Shown: in pieces, positions 1 through 6,194 of the stretch
Position numbering within the stretch: position 1 is the stretch's first letter
How the letters are laid out: each line of letters begins with the position of its first letter
Source: Bordetella parapertussis
GTDB taxonomy: Bacteria > Pseudomonadota > Gammaproteobacteria > Burkholderiales > SG8-41
Direction: 5' to 3'
DNA: 8,619 nucleotides
Assembly (NCBI GenBank): GCA_945870465.1
Contig: CAMBSS010000174.1
Location: 1 to 8,619 of the forward strand
Translations under genes and position numbers: made by a program
The notes under the pieces: model-generated
The model's input: the letters and a program-made list of their open reading frames with translations, nothing else
Databases searched by the model: none
What the model was told of the DNA's origin: nothing

Positions 1-375
1 ATGATGGTGAACGACCTTGCGCCGGTGCTCGTGCATATGAAATCCGGTCGCCTGAGAGCCCTGGCCGTGGCGGGCGCGCAGCGCTCCGCGCTGTTGCCGG
101 AGCTGCAGACGTTTGCGGAAGCCGGGCTGCCGGGCGTCGAATCGGCCTCGTGGTGCGGGTTGGTCGCGCCGCTGAAGACTCCGCAGCCCGTGATTGCGCG
201 GTTGAGCGCGGACCTGGCGAAAATCGTCGCCAGCCCCGAATATCGCGACCGCCTCGCCAATGTCGGCATGGAGCCGATGTCCTCGACGGCGCAGCAATTC
301 GCGACCTACATGCGCTCGGAAATGGCGCGCTGGTCGAAAGTCGCGAAAGCGGCCAACGTGCAGCTCGATCAGTAG
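1..375 (+). CDS. Tripartite tricarboxylate transporter substrate-binding protein, Bug/TctC family (C-terminal part)
   Basis: This is the last 124 codons of a periplasmic solute receptor whose start lies before the window. The family feeds carboxylates to TctAB-type membrane carriers or acts as an orphan receptor. The recognisable C-terminal lobe runs from an SGRLRALAV block (residues 15-23), through PELQTFAEAGLPG (33-45) and a GLVAPLKTPQPVIARL stretch (53-68), to the terminal ARWSKVAKAANVQLD helix, all characteristic of Bug proteins. The two ATG codons at the window edge are probably internal Met residues rather than a start, because family members are roughly 300 residues or more with an N-terminal signal peptide. 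It stops with TAG 52 bases before the acyl-CoA dehydrogenase. Such receptors often sit beside CoA-transferase and dehydrogenase genes for the acid they bind, so it probably belongs to the same operon. The ligand cannot be deduced. Confidence 0.9.
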   Translation: MMVNDLAPVLVHMKSGRLRALAVAGAQRSALLPELQTFAEAGLPGVESASWCGLVAPLKTPQPVIARLSADLAKIVASPEYRDRLANVGMEPMSSTAQQFATYMRSEMARWSKVAKAANVQLDQ

Positions 376-427
376 CACTCGCGCGCGCGTCGCGAGCAAG
401 GCAACGCGCGCCGCACATCGATAACGC

Positions 428-1600
428 ATGGATTTCGAACTCACCTCCGAACAGCTCACGATGCGCGATACAGCGCGCCGCGTGGTGGAGCGCGAGCTGG
501 CGCCGATACTCGAGCGCCACGATGCGCGGCATGCGCTGCCGAAAGACGCATTTTTGCAGATCCTGCAGATACTGGCGCCGCTGCGCCTGACGGCGCCGCG
601 GATTCCGGAAGAAGCCGGCGGCGCCGGCATCACCATGCTGGATTACGGCATTATTTTCGAGCAGCTGCCGCCGCAGGTCGGCATGAACCTGCTGTCGCAC
701 GAAGGCTGCATCGGCAGGCTGTACGCGGAATGCTCGCCCGCGCAAAAATCGCGTTTCCTGCCGGACCTGATCGCCGGCCGCAAGATAGGTTGCACGGGCT
801 CGACGGAGCCGGAAACGGGGTCCGACCCGCGCGGGATCAAGACTCGCCTGGTGCGCGACGGTACGAAACTGCGCCTGCACGGCCGCAAGATGTGGATCAC
901 CAATGCGTCGGTCTGCGACATCATGATCGTCACCTGCATCGATGCGCGCGAGCCCAAGAGCAAGCCGTCCGTGATCAAGGCGGTGGTCGAAAGGGGTATG
1001 GCCGCGTTCGAGACCCGCGAGATCGAAACCATCGGGCTGCAGCAGGGCTATCTGGGGGAAGCGCTGTTCGACGGCTGCGAGATCCCGCAGGACAACCTGA
1101 TCGAGTCAGCCGAGGGCGGCACCGCCATTCTCAAGAAGAGCTGGGCGGTCAACCGGCCGCTCGTCGGCTTGCAGGCGGTGCATCTTGCGCAGTCGGCGCT
1201 CGACATGGCGCTCGAGTACGCCAGGCTCAGAAAGGCGTTCGGCAAGGCGATCGCCGGCCACCAGCTCATCCAGAAGAACCTGTCTGACATGGCCACAGCG
1301 GTAATGTCCAGCCGCCTGCTGTGTTATCACGCGCTCGCCATCATAGACAGGGGGGCGCCGGCGGAAGGCGCGTCGGCGATGGCCAAGCGCCACGCGCAAA
1401 ACGCCTGCGAGCAGGTCGTGTGGGAAGCGATGAATATTCTGGGCGCGCTGGGCCTGGCGCGCGAGGCCAAGCTCGAGCGCATGTACCGCGATGCGCGGAT
1501 GCTGTCCATTCCGGACGGCACCAACGAATTGCTCGCCTTGATACACGGCCGCGAACTGACCGGGGTGGGCGCGTTCAGGGATGCGCCGGCCACGCGCTGA
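428..1600 (+). CDS. Acyl-CoA dehydrogenase family protein
   Basis: This 390-residue protein has the usual length of an FAD-dependent acyl-CoA dehydrogenase, which introduces a C2-C3 double bond into an acyl-CoA and passes electrons to ETF. The N-terminal helical domain starts MDFELTSEQLTMRDTARR, a standard opening that supports the ATG chosen, although no good Shine-Dalgarno is visible. The middle beta domain has the flavin/substrate blocks GSTEPETGSD and GRKMWITNA. The C-terminal domain has RKAFGKAIAGHQLIQ, matching the RxxFG...Q flavin-contact motif. The catalytic-base block usually reads YEGT but here reads PDGTNE, so Asp363 replaces Glu, a conservative change that could slow or retune the enzyme or mark a different subfamily. 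The CoA-transferase start follows 22 bases after the stop, which suggests that the acyl-CoA made by that enzyme is oxidised here. The acyl substrate is unknown. Confidence 0.93.
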   Translation: MDFELTSEQLTMRDTARRVVERELAPILERHDARHALPKDAFLQILQILAPLRLTAPRIPEEAGGAGITMLDYGIIFEQLPPQVGMNLLSHEGCIGRLYAECSPAQKSRFLPDLIAGRKIGCTGSTEPETGSDPRGIKTRLVRDGTKLRLHGRKMWITNASVCDIMIVTCIDAREPKSKPSVIKAVVERGMAAFETREIETIGLQQGYLGEALFDGCEIPQDNLIESAEGGTAILKKSWAVNRPLVGLQAVHLAQSALDMALEYARLRKAFGKAIAGHQLIQKNLSDMATAVMSSRLLCYHALAIIDRGAPAEGASAMAKRHAQNACEQVVWEAMNILGALGLAREAKLERMYRDARMLSIPDGTNELLALIHGRELTGVGAFRDAPATR

Positions 1601-1622
1601 CGCAGGGGCTGGCCGACCCCCG

Positions 1623-3794
1623 ATGGACAATTTTCTCGACAACGTGTCGGTCGTGGAACTCGGCGATCGACTTGCCGTCGGATTGTGCGGCGGCCTGCTG
1701 CAGCGCCTGGGTGCGGATGTAGTCGTTGTGGAACTGGCATCGGCCGCGCCCGCGCGCGATTCGAAATGGGCCCATCGATCGCTGCTCGCCGCCGGCAAGC
1801 AAATCCGGCCTGTCGATTGCGGCGAGCCACCGGGAATTGCACGCCTGGCGGATTTGCTCGGGAATGCCGATATCGTTTTGATTTCGTCGGACCGGGACGC
1901 GCCGCTTGCCGCCGCGTTAAGGGCCGTGCTCGACAAAGTCCCGGTGGTTTGCGATATCACGGCATTCGGGAACAGCGGGCCCTGCGCCGGCGCGGGCTAT
2001 ACGGATGCGATGATGCAGGCGATGGCGGGCCTGATGGACACCACCGGTTCCGCGGACGGGCCGCCGACCGCGACGCGGGTGCCGATCACCGAATGCGGCG
2101 CCGCCGTGTTCGCCGCCGCCGGCGTGCTGTGCGGTTTGCGCGGCACACAGATGGCGACGGCGCCGCAGCGCGTGGATGTCGCGATGTTCGATACCGCAGT
2201 CAGCATGCTGAGCACGTTCCTGCCCGGGCATTTTGCCGGCGCGGCGCCGCAGCGCATAGGCAACCGCCATCCTTCCATGTCGCCGTGGAATGCCTATCCC
2301 GCGCGGGACGGCTGGGTGCTGCTGTGCTCCGCGTCGAACGAGATGTGGAAGCGCGTGTGCGGCGTTATCGGGCGCCGCGATCTCGAGCAGGAGGCGCGTT
2401 TCGCCACCATGCCCGGCCGCGTGAAATTTGCGGACGAGGTGGATGCCACGGTCCTGCCATGGATAAGAGCGCACGTGGTCAATGAATGCGTGGAAAAATT
2501 CACCGCCGCCGGCGTGCCTTGCGGGCCCGTCTACAAGATGGAAGAGTTGCTGGCGGATACCAATCTGCAAGCGCGCGGAGCATTCGCGCGACTGCTTGAT
2601 CCGGCATCCGGCGCGCAGATCGCGGTGCCCGGCCCGCTGATACGCGGCTCCCGCGCCTGCGGTCAGGCGCCCGCGCACATTCCGCAATCCGCGGCGTCAA
2701 TCGGCGGTGCGCGCGCGAAGCCGCCGCGCATCGCGCAACACGCCAGTAAAGGTGAAGGCGTACTGGCGGGCATTCGCGTGCTGGAAATGGGCAGTTACAC
2801 GACAGCACCGCTGGCTGCGCGAAATCTCGGGGCGCTGGGGGCTTACGTGGTCAAGCTCGAGCCGCCAGCGGGCGAACTCTCGCGGGCTTCGCCGCCGCAT
2901 GTCGACGGGCAAAGCTACTTCTGCACGCTCAGCAACAGCGACAAGCGCTGCGTCGCTGTCGACTTGCAGACGGCCGAGGGAAAAGCGCTGTTCACGCAAC
3001 TGCTGGCGCAAGCCGACGTGTTCGTGGAAAACATGAAACCCGGCGCGCTCGGGCGGTTTGGCTTCGGCCCGGCAGAGATCGCAACGATCAATCCAGCGCT
3101 GGTCTACTGCTCAGTCTCGGGTTTCGGCGCCGGCTCGCCGCTGGCGGGGCGCCCCGCGATGGATTCGACCATCCAGGGCATGGCGGGCGTCATGGACCTG
3201 ACGCGCCAGGATGGGACGCCCTACAAGGTCGGCATCTCGATCTCCGACATCCTCGGCGGCCAGTTCGCACTGCTCGCCGTGCTGGCCGGGCTCGATTACC
3301 GCGAACGCACCGGCAAAGGGCAGTCCATCGACCTGTCGATGCAGGAAGTGTCGGCATGGCTGACGCAGGTTTACTGGAACGCGGACGGCGCCGGGCAAGC
3401 CGCCGGCAGCGTGGTGAAATGCCGCGACGGCTACGTTTATATCGAGAACGGCGATGCACACGGTGATGGGGTCGCGCAAACCTGTGCCGCCATGGGCAAG
3501 GCCGCAGCCGCAAAGCATTTCTCTGCGCGAGGCATGCCATGCGTGCCTGTCAATTCGGTGTCCGAAGTCGCAACCCACCCGCAGACGGTGGCGCGGGAAT
3601 TGATCGTGCAGGGACTGTCCCGCGACGGCAGGGCGTGGCCTCTGCTCGCGTGCCCGATTCGATTGCAGCCGCTGCAGCCGGCCGTCCGCCGCGCGATCGC
3701 CGCGGTCGGCGCGGATCTCGCCGAGGTGCTGCGTGACTGGGGCATCGAAGATGAGGGGCGCGCGGCGGTCGATGACCAAAAGTTGCGTGCTTAG
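1623..3794 (+). CDS. Tandem-domain CaiB/BaiF (type III) CoA-transferase
   Basis: This 723-residue protein contains two consecutive CaiB/BaiF domains. Type III CoA-transferases move CoA between carboxylic acids through an Asp-acyl anhydride. Domain 1 covers about residues 1-360. It opens with VSVVELGDRLAVGLCG and has the catalytic block TDAMMQAMAGLMDTTG with Asp128. Domain 2 starts near residue 377 with GVLAGIRVLEMGSYTTAPLAARN, ending in the typical NMKPGALGRFGFG and MDSTIQGMAGVMDLT blocks with Asp514, so both halves keep the Asp. The small domain of the second half is clearly shorter than that of the first: it passes from VVKCRDGYVYIENGD almost directly to ARGMPCVPVNSVSEV. I chose the ATG at 1623 because homology begins at VSVVELGD; an ATG at 1581 would overlap the previous gene with no better ribosome site. 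DddD is a known tandem-domain member, but I see no evidence of the same substrate. It is co-transcribed with its neighbours by spacing. Confidence 0.9.
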   Translation: MDNFLDNVSVVELGDRLAVGLCGGLLQRLGADVVVVELASAAPARDSKWAHRSLLAAGKQIRPVDCGEPPGIARLADLLGNADIVLISSDRDAPLAAALRAVLDKVPVVCDITAFGNSGPCAGAGYTDAMMQAMAGLMDTTGSADGPPTATRVPITECGAAVFAAAGVLCGLRGTQMATAPQRVDVAMFDTAVSMLSTFLPGHFAGAAPQRIGNRHPSMSPWNAYPARDGWVLLCSASNEMWKRVCGVIGRRDLEQEARFATMPGRVKFADEVDATVLPWIRAHVVNECVEKFTAAGVPCGPVYKMEELLADTNLQARGAFARLLDPASGAQIAVPGPLIRGSRACGQAPAHIPQSAASIGGARAKPPRIAQHASKGEGVLAGIRVLEMGSYTTAPLAARNLGALGAYVVKLEPPAGELSRASPPHVDGQSYFCTLSNSDKRCVAVDLQTAEGKALFTQLLAQADVFVENMKPGALGRFGFGPAEIATINPALVYCSVSGFGAGSPLAGRPAMDSTIQGMAGVMDLTRQDGTPYKVGISISDILGGQFALLAVLAGLDYRERTGKGQSIDLSMQEVSAWLTQVYWNADGAGQAAGSVVKCRDGYVYIENGDAHGDGVAQTCAAMGKAAAAKHFSARGMPCVPVNSVSEVATHPQTVARELIVQGLSRDGRAWPLLACPIRLQPLQPAVRRAIAAVGADLAEVLRDWGIEDEGRAAVDDQKLRA

Positions 3795-3833
3795 GTCCAG
3801 CAGCATGCGAACTTCCGGCGGAGACTTGCGGCA

Positions 3834-4856
3834 GTGAAGACCCTGATTACCGGCGGCGGCGGATTCGTCGGTCTCAATATCGCCGAAGCGCTGTTGCGTG
3901 CCGGGGACGACGTCATTGTCCTCGGCAATCAGGACCCGCCAGCCTATGCCATGGCGGCGCTCGGCCAGTTGCCCGGGAAGCTGGATGTGATCAGAGCCGA
4001 TGTGTCCGATCGCGATGCGATCGATGCGGCATTCAGCCAAAGCCGGCCGCATCGTGTCGTGCACGCGGCGACGATTACGGCCGGAGCAGACCGCGAGCTG
4101 CGTGAATTCGACCGCATCATAGACGTCAATATCAAGGGCACGGCAAACGTCCTGCGCGCGGCGCTCGCATGCGGTGTCGGGAAATTCGTCTATGTAAGCT
4201 CGGGCTCGGTGTACGGCGAAGCCCTGCTTGGCCCCGATCCGCTGACTGAGCGCGAGTCGACGCCGGTTCCCGACACTTTGTATGCGATCACGAAATTCGC
4301 CGGCGAGCGCATCTGCATGCGTCTGCGCGGCAACGCCGGAATGCAAGTGGTGTGCGTGCGCCTGGGCAGCGTATTCGGGCCGTGGGAATTCGCCACCGGC
4401 GTGCGGGACACGCTCTCACTGCCCTTGCAGATCCTGCTCAGGGCGATGCGCGGCGAAGAGGTGCTCATCGCGCAAAAAGAGCCCGCGCGGGACTGGATAT
4501 ACAGCCGCGACGTGGCGGCCGGCGTCGCCGGCCTGCTGCAGGCGCCTGCGGTGCCGCATGCCCTCTACAATCTCTCTGCGGGATTTGTCTGGACCGAGGT
4601 AAGCAGGGCATGGTGCGAGCGCCTGCGCGCTGAGTTTCCGCACTTGCAGTTCAGGGCGGCAGCCGGAGGCGAAAGCGCCAACGTCGCATTCCTTGGCGGC
4701 GCCGACCGCGCGGCCATGCGCATCGACCGCCTGAACGCGGACACGGGCTTTCGCGCGGTTTTCGACGCGCAGCGGGCGTTTGACGATTATCTGGACTGGA
4801 TACGCACGCACGCAGCATTTTTTGATGCGACAAAAACGGGGGCGGCAGGCACATGA
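3834..4856 (+). CDS. NAD-dependent epimerase/dehydratase (extended SDR)
   Basis: This 340-residue protein is an extended short-chain dehydrogenase of the sugar-epimerase/dehydratase type. The N-terminal Rossmann fold shows ITGGGGFVG (residues 5-13), the TGxxGxxG dinucleotide motif. VVHAAT marks the end of strand 4, SSGSVYG carries the catalytic Ser/Thr region, Tyr150 and Lys154 lie in YAITK, and RLGSVFGPWE follows as is typical. It starts at GTG 3834, with a GGCGGAGA ribosome site about ten bases upstream. Its TGA overlaps the next ATG by 4 bases, so translation is probably coupled to the thioesterase. In this acyl-CoA setting a sugar-nucleotide role is unlikely; a hydroxyacid or hydroxyacyl-CoA dehydrogenase/epimerase role is an inference from neighbours only. 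Confidence 0.9.
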   Translation: MKTLITGGGGFVGLNIAEALLRAGDDVIVLGNQDPPAYAMAALGQLPGKLDVIRADVSDRDAIDAAFSQSRPHRVVHAATITAGADRELREFDRIIDVNIKGTANVLRAALACGVGKFVYVSSGSVYGEALLGPDPLTERESTPVPDTLYAITKFAGERICMRLRGNAGMQVVCVRLGSVFGPWEFATGVRDTLSLPLQILLRAMRGEEVLIAQKEPARDWIYSRDVAAGVAGLLQAPAVPHALYNLSAGFVWTEVSRAWCERLRAEFPHLQFRAAAGGESANVAFLGGADRAAMRIDRLNADTGFRAVFDAQRAFDDYLDWIRTHAAFFDATKTGAAGT

Positions 4857-5254
4857 GTGAGCAGCGAAAATTTCTGGTGAGCGTCAAGGTGCCCGTGCGA
4901 TGGGCCGACCTGGATGCCAACGGGCACGTTAACAATGCGAAATATTTTACGTACTTCGAGCAGGCCCGCATCGCGTGGCTCGAAAGCCAGAACGCACAAA
5001 ACGCGGCGGGGCAGGGGCCGGTGATCGCGCAGACCGGCTGCAGCTTCCTGCGGCCCATCCCCTATCCGGAGACGCTGGAAATCAGCGTATACGCGGGCGC
5101 GCCCGGCCGCTCGAGCTTCCCAACCTTCTATGAAATCGCGGGCGGGGCGGGCATAAAATACGCGGAAGGTCAGGCCGTCATGGTATGGGTCGACAGGGCC
5201 ACCGGAAAATCCTGCCCCATTCCCGAAACGCTGCGCAAAACCCTGGAGTCCTGA
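4853..5254 (+). CDS. Hotdog-fold acyl-CoA thioesterase (4-hydroxybenzoyl-CoA thioesterase/YbgC-FadM type)
   Basis: This 133-residue single hotdog-domain protein has the usual length for the 4HBT/YbgC family, which hydrolyses acyl-CoA to free acid and CoA in the cytoplasm. The signature spans residues 16-37: RWADLDANGHVNNAKYFTYF and then E. Asp21 aligns with the catalytic Asp of Pseudomonas 4-hydroxybenzoyl-CoA thioesterase, and the GHVNN segment starts the central helix. A later SFLRPIPYPETLEISVY block is the usual strand pair. The ATG overlaps the epimerase stop as ATGA, indicating coupled translation. In the operon it may release the final acid or recycle trapped CoA from side products. Chain-length or aromatic preference cannot be judged from the sequence. 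Confidence 0.92.
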   Translation: MSEQRKFLVSVKVPVRWADLDANGHVNNAKYFTYFEQARIAWLESQNAQNAAGQGPVIAQTGCSFLRPIPYPETLEISVYAGAPGRSSFPTFYEIAGGAGIKYAEGQAVMVWVDRATGKSCPIPETLRKTLES

Positions 5255-5281
5255 ATTGAAATTTTCAACTGAAGATATCGC

Positions 5282-6055
5282 ATGGCAGAGCTGAGCGGAA
5301 AATGCGCGGTCGTCACGGGCGCATCCAGCGAAGGAGGCATAGGCCGCGCGATCGCTAAACGTTTCGCGGAGAACGGCGCAGCCGTGCTCCTCGTCGCCGA
5401 AGGGACTGAATCGCAATTGCAGGAAGCGCAGCGCGAATGCCGCGAGTCCTCTGCGGCAGGCCGGATCGAGTACGGGATTTTCGATTTATCGGCGGCAGGC
5501 GCGGCGGAGGCCATGATAGCGGAGGCGGCGCGCCTGTTCGGCCGCGTGGATATCCTCGTGAACAATGCGGTGTTCCGCACCGACTTCGATTTTGGCGACT
5601 ACACGCACGACATGTTCAGCAAGGCCGTGGCCGTGAACATCGGGGCGCCGTTTTTTGCGAGCCAGGCGGTCGTGCCGCTCATGCGCCGGCAGGGCGGCGG
5701 CAGGATCATACATATCGCCAGCCAGCTCGCGAAAGTGGCGTTTGCGAAACGGGCGCTCTATGGCCTCACCAAGGCGGCGATCGTGCATCTCACCAAGTCC
5801 ATGGCATACGAACTTGGGCGATATGGAATCAGCGTGAATTCGATCAGCCCGGGCCCGACCCTGACGCAGCCGATACTGAAGCGGCTCAATGCGGATCCGG
5901 CGCAGGCAAAACAGCGGCTCGACTCGTACGTCCCGATAGGCCGCTTCGGCGAGCCGGACGAGATTGCCGATGTTGCGCTGTTTCTGGCGACCACCTCCGC
6001 CACTTATTTGCACGGCGAGGACATCTGCGTGGACGGCGGTTATACGTCGCATTGA
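5282..6055 (+). CDS. SDR family NAD(P)-dependent oxidoreductase
   Basis: This 257-residue protein is a classical short-chain dehydrogenase. The cofactor motif reads VVTGASSEGGIGRAIA (residues 10-25), a TGxxxGxG variant with two extra residues in the loop. LVNNA is the NNAG equivalent. The catalytic residues are Ser147 in HIASQ, Tyr160 and Lys164 in LYGLTK, with the normal 13-residue Ser-Tyr distance. It then has SVNSISPGPTLT and the C-terminal EDICVDGGYTSH tail typical of the family. The ATG is preceded by a weak GAAG ribosome site 7 bases upstream, and the gene follows the thioesterase by 27 bases, so it is probably the last operon gene. It may oxidise a hydroxyacyl-CoA or hydroxyacid; the substrate is unknown. 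The tail DNA is repeated in inverted orientation by a remnant just downstream. Confidence 0.93.
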   Translation: MAELSGKCAVVTGASSEGGIGRAIAKRFAENGAAVLLVAEGTESQLQEAQRECRESSAAGRIEYGIFDLSAAGAAEAMIAEAARLFGRVDILVNNAVFRTDFDFGDYTHDMFSKAVAVNIGAPFFASQAVVPLMRRQGGGRIIHIASQLAKVAFAKRALYGLTKAAIVHLTKSMAYELGRYGISVNSISPGPTLTQPILKRLNADPAQAKQRLDSYVPIGRFGEPDEIADVALFLATTSATYLHGEDICVDGGYTSH

Positions 6056-6104
6056 CACGCGCCGGCCAGCGCATTTTTCAGTGCAAGGTATAACCGCCGT
6101 CGAC
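6029..6104. repeat. Inverted repeat formed by two facing SDR gene ends
   Basis: Bases 6029-6045 (GTGGACGGCGGTTATAC) pair with 6088-6104 at 16 of 17 positions around a 42-base loop. Extending outward, the two arms agree at about 26 of 32 positions. Both arms encode the VDGGYT tail of an SDR protein: the intact plus-strand gene on the left and a minus-strand remnant on the right. The repeat therefore reflects two homologous 3' ends in convergent orientation. An RNA hairpin here could also help end transcription in either direction. Confidence 0.85.
6059..6078 (+). terminator. Weak Rho-independent-like terminator after the SDR gene
   Basis: Four bases after the operon's final stop a short hairpin, GCGC-CGGCCA-GCGC, is followed by ATTTTT. 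The stem is only 4 bp, so efficiency would be low unless it is helped by the larger inverted repeat that encloses it (6029-6045 with 6088-6104). It is a plausible end for the plus-strand operon but could be chance in GC-rich DNA. Confidence 0.3.
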
Positions 6105-6143
6105 CACGATGTTCTGGCCGCCCGGAAATTCCGGCGCCGCCGT
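6078..6143 (-). pseudogene. 3' remnant of a second SDR oxidoreductase gene
   Basis: On the minus strand, the codons ending at TGA 6080-6078 read GGQNIVVDGGYTLH, the standard C-terminus of a classical SDR. Similarity fades after about 20 codons, and the frame meets a TAG at 6197-6195, which is also the stop of the Grx-DinB gene. No Rossmann or YxxxK part is present, so this is a gene tail left after a deletion rather than a working gene. It lies directly behind the Grx-DinB gene in the same orientation, so an SDR gene probably once followed it in an operon. It is not an exact copy of the neighbouring SDR tail, which argues for a paralogue rather than a recent inverted duplication. Confidence 0.7.
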
Positions 6144-6194
6144 GGCCAAAGAATGGTGGCTGAAGTAGCGCGCGGATGAAGGGGCGAAATCCGG

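Noticed and set aside
1..375. Complete 124-residue gene starting at ATGATG
   Set aside because: Similarity to Bug/TctC receptors is to the C-terminal part only, and the family has a signal peptide and about 300 residues, so the start is outside the window.
1581..1622. Earlier ATG start for the CoA-transferase
   Set aside because: The extra 14 residues are Arg/Pro/Ala-rich with no family similarity and overlap the dehydrogenase gene; homology begins just after ATG 1623.
3111..4346. 411-codon open frame on the minus strand
   Set aside because: It lies antisense to two well-supported genes, has an Arg/His/Ala-rich composition with no recognisable domain, and is typical of a shadow frame in GC-rich DNA.
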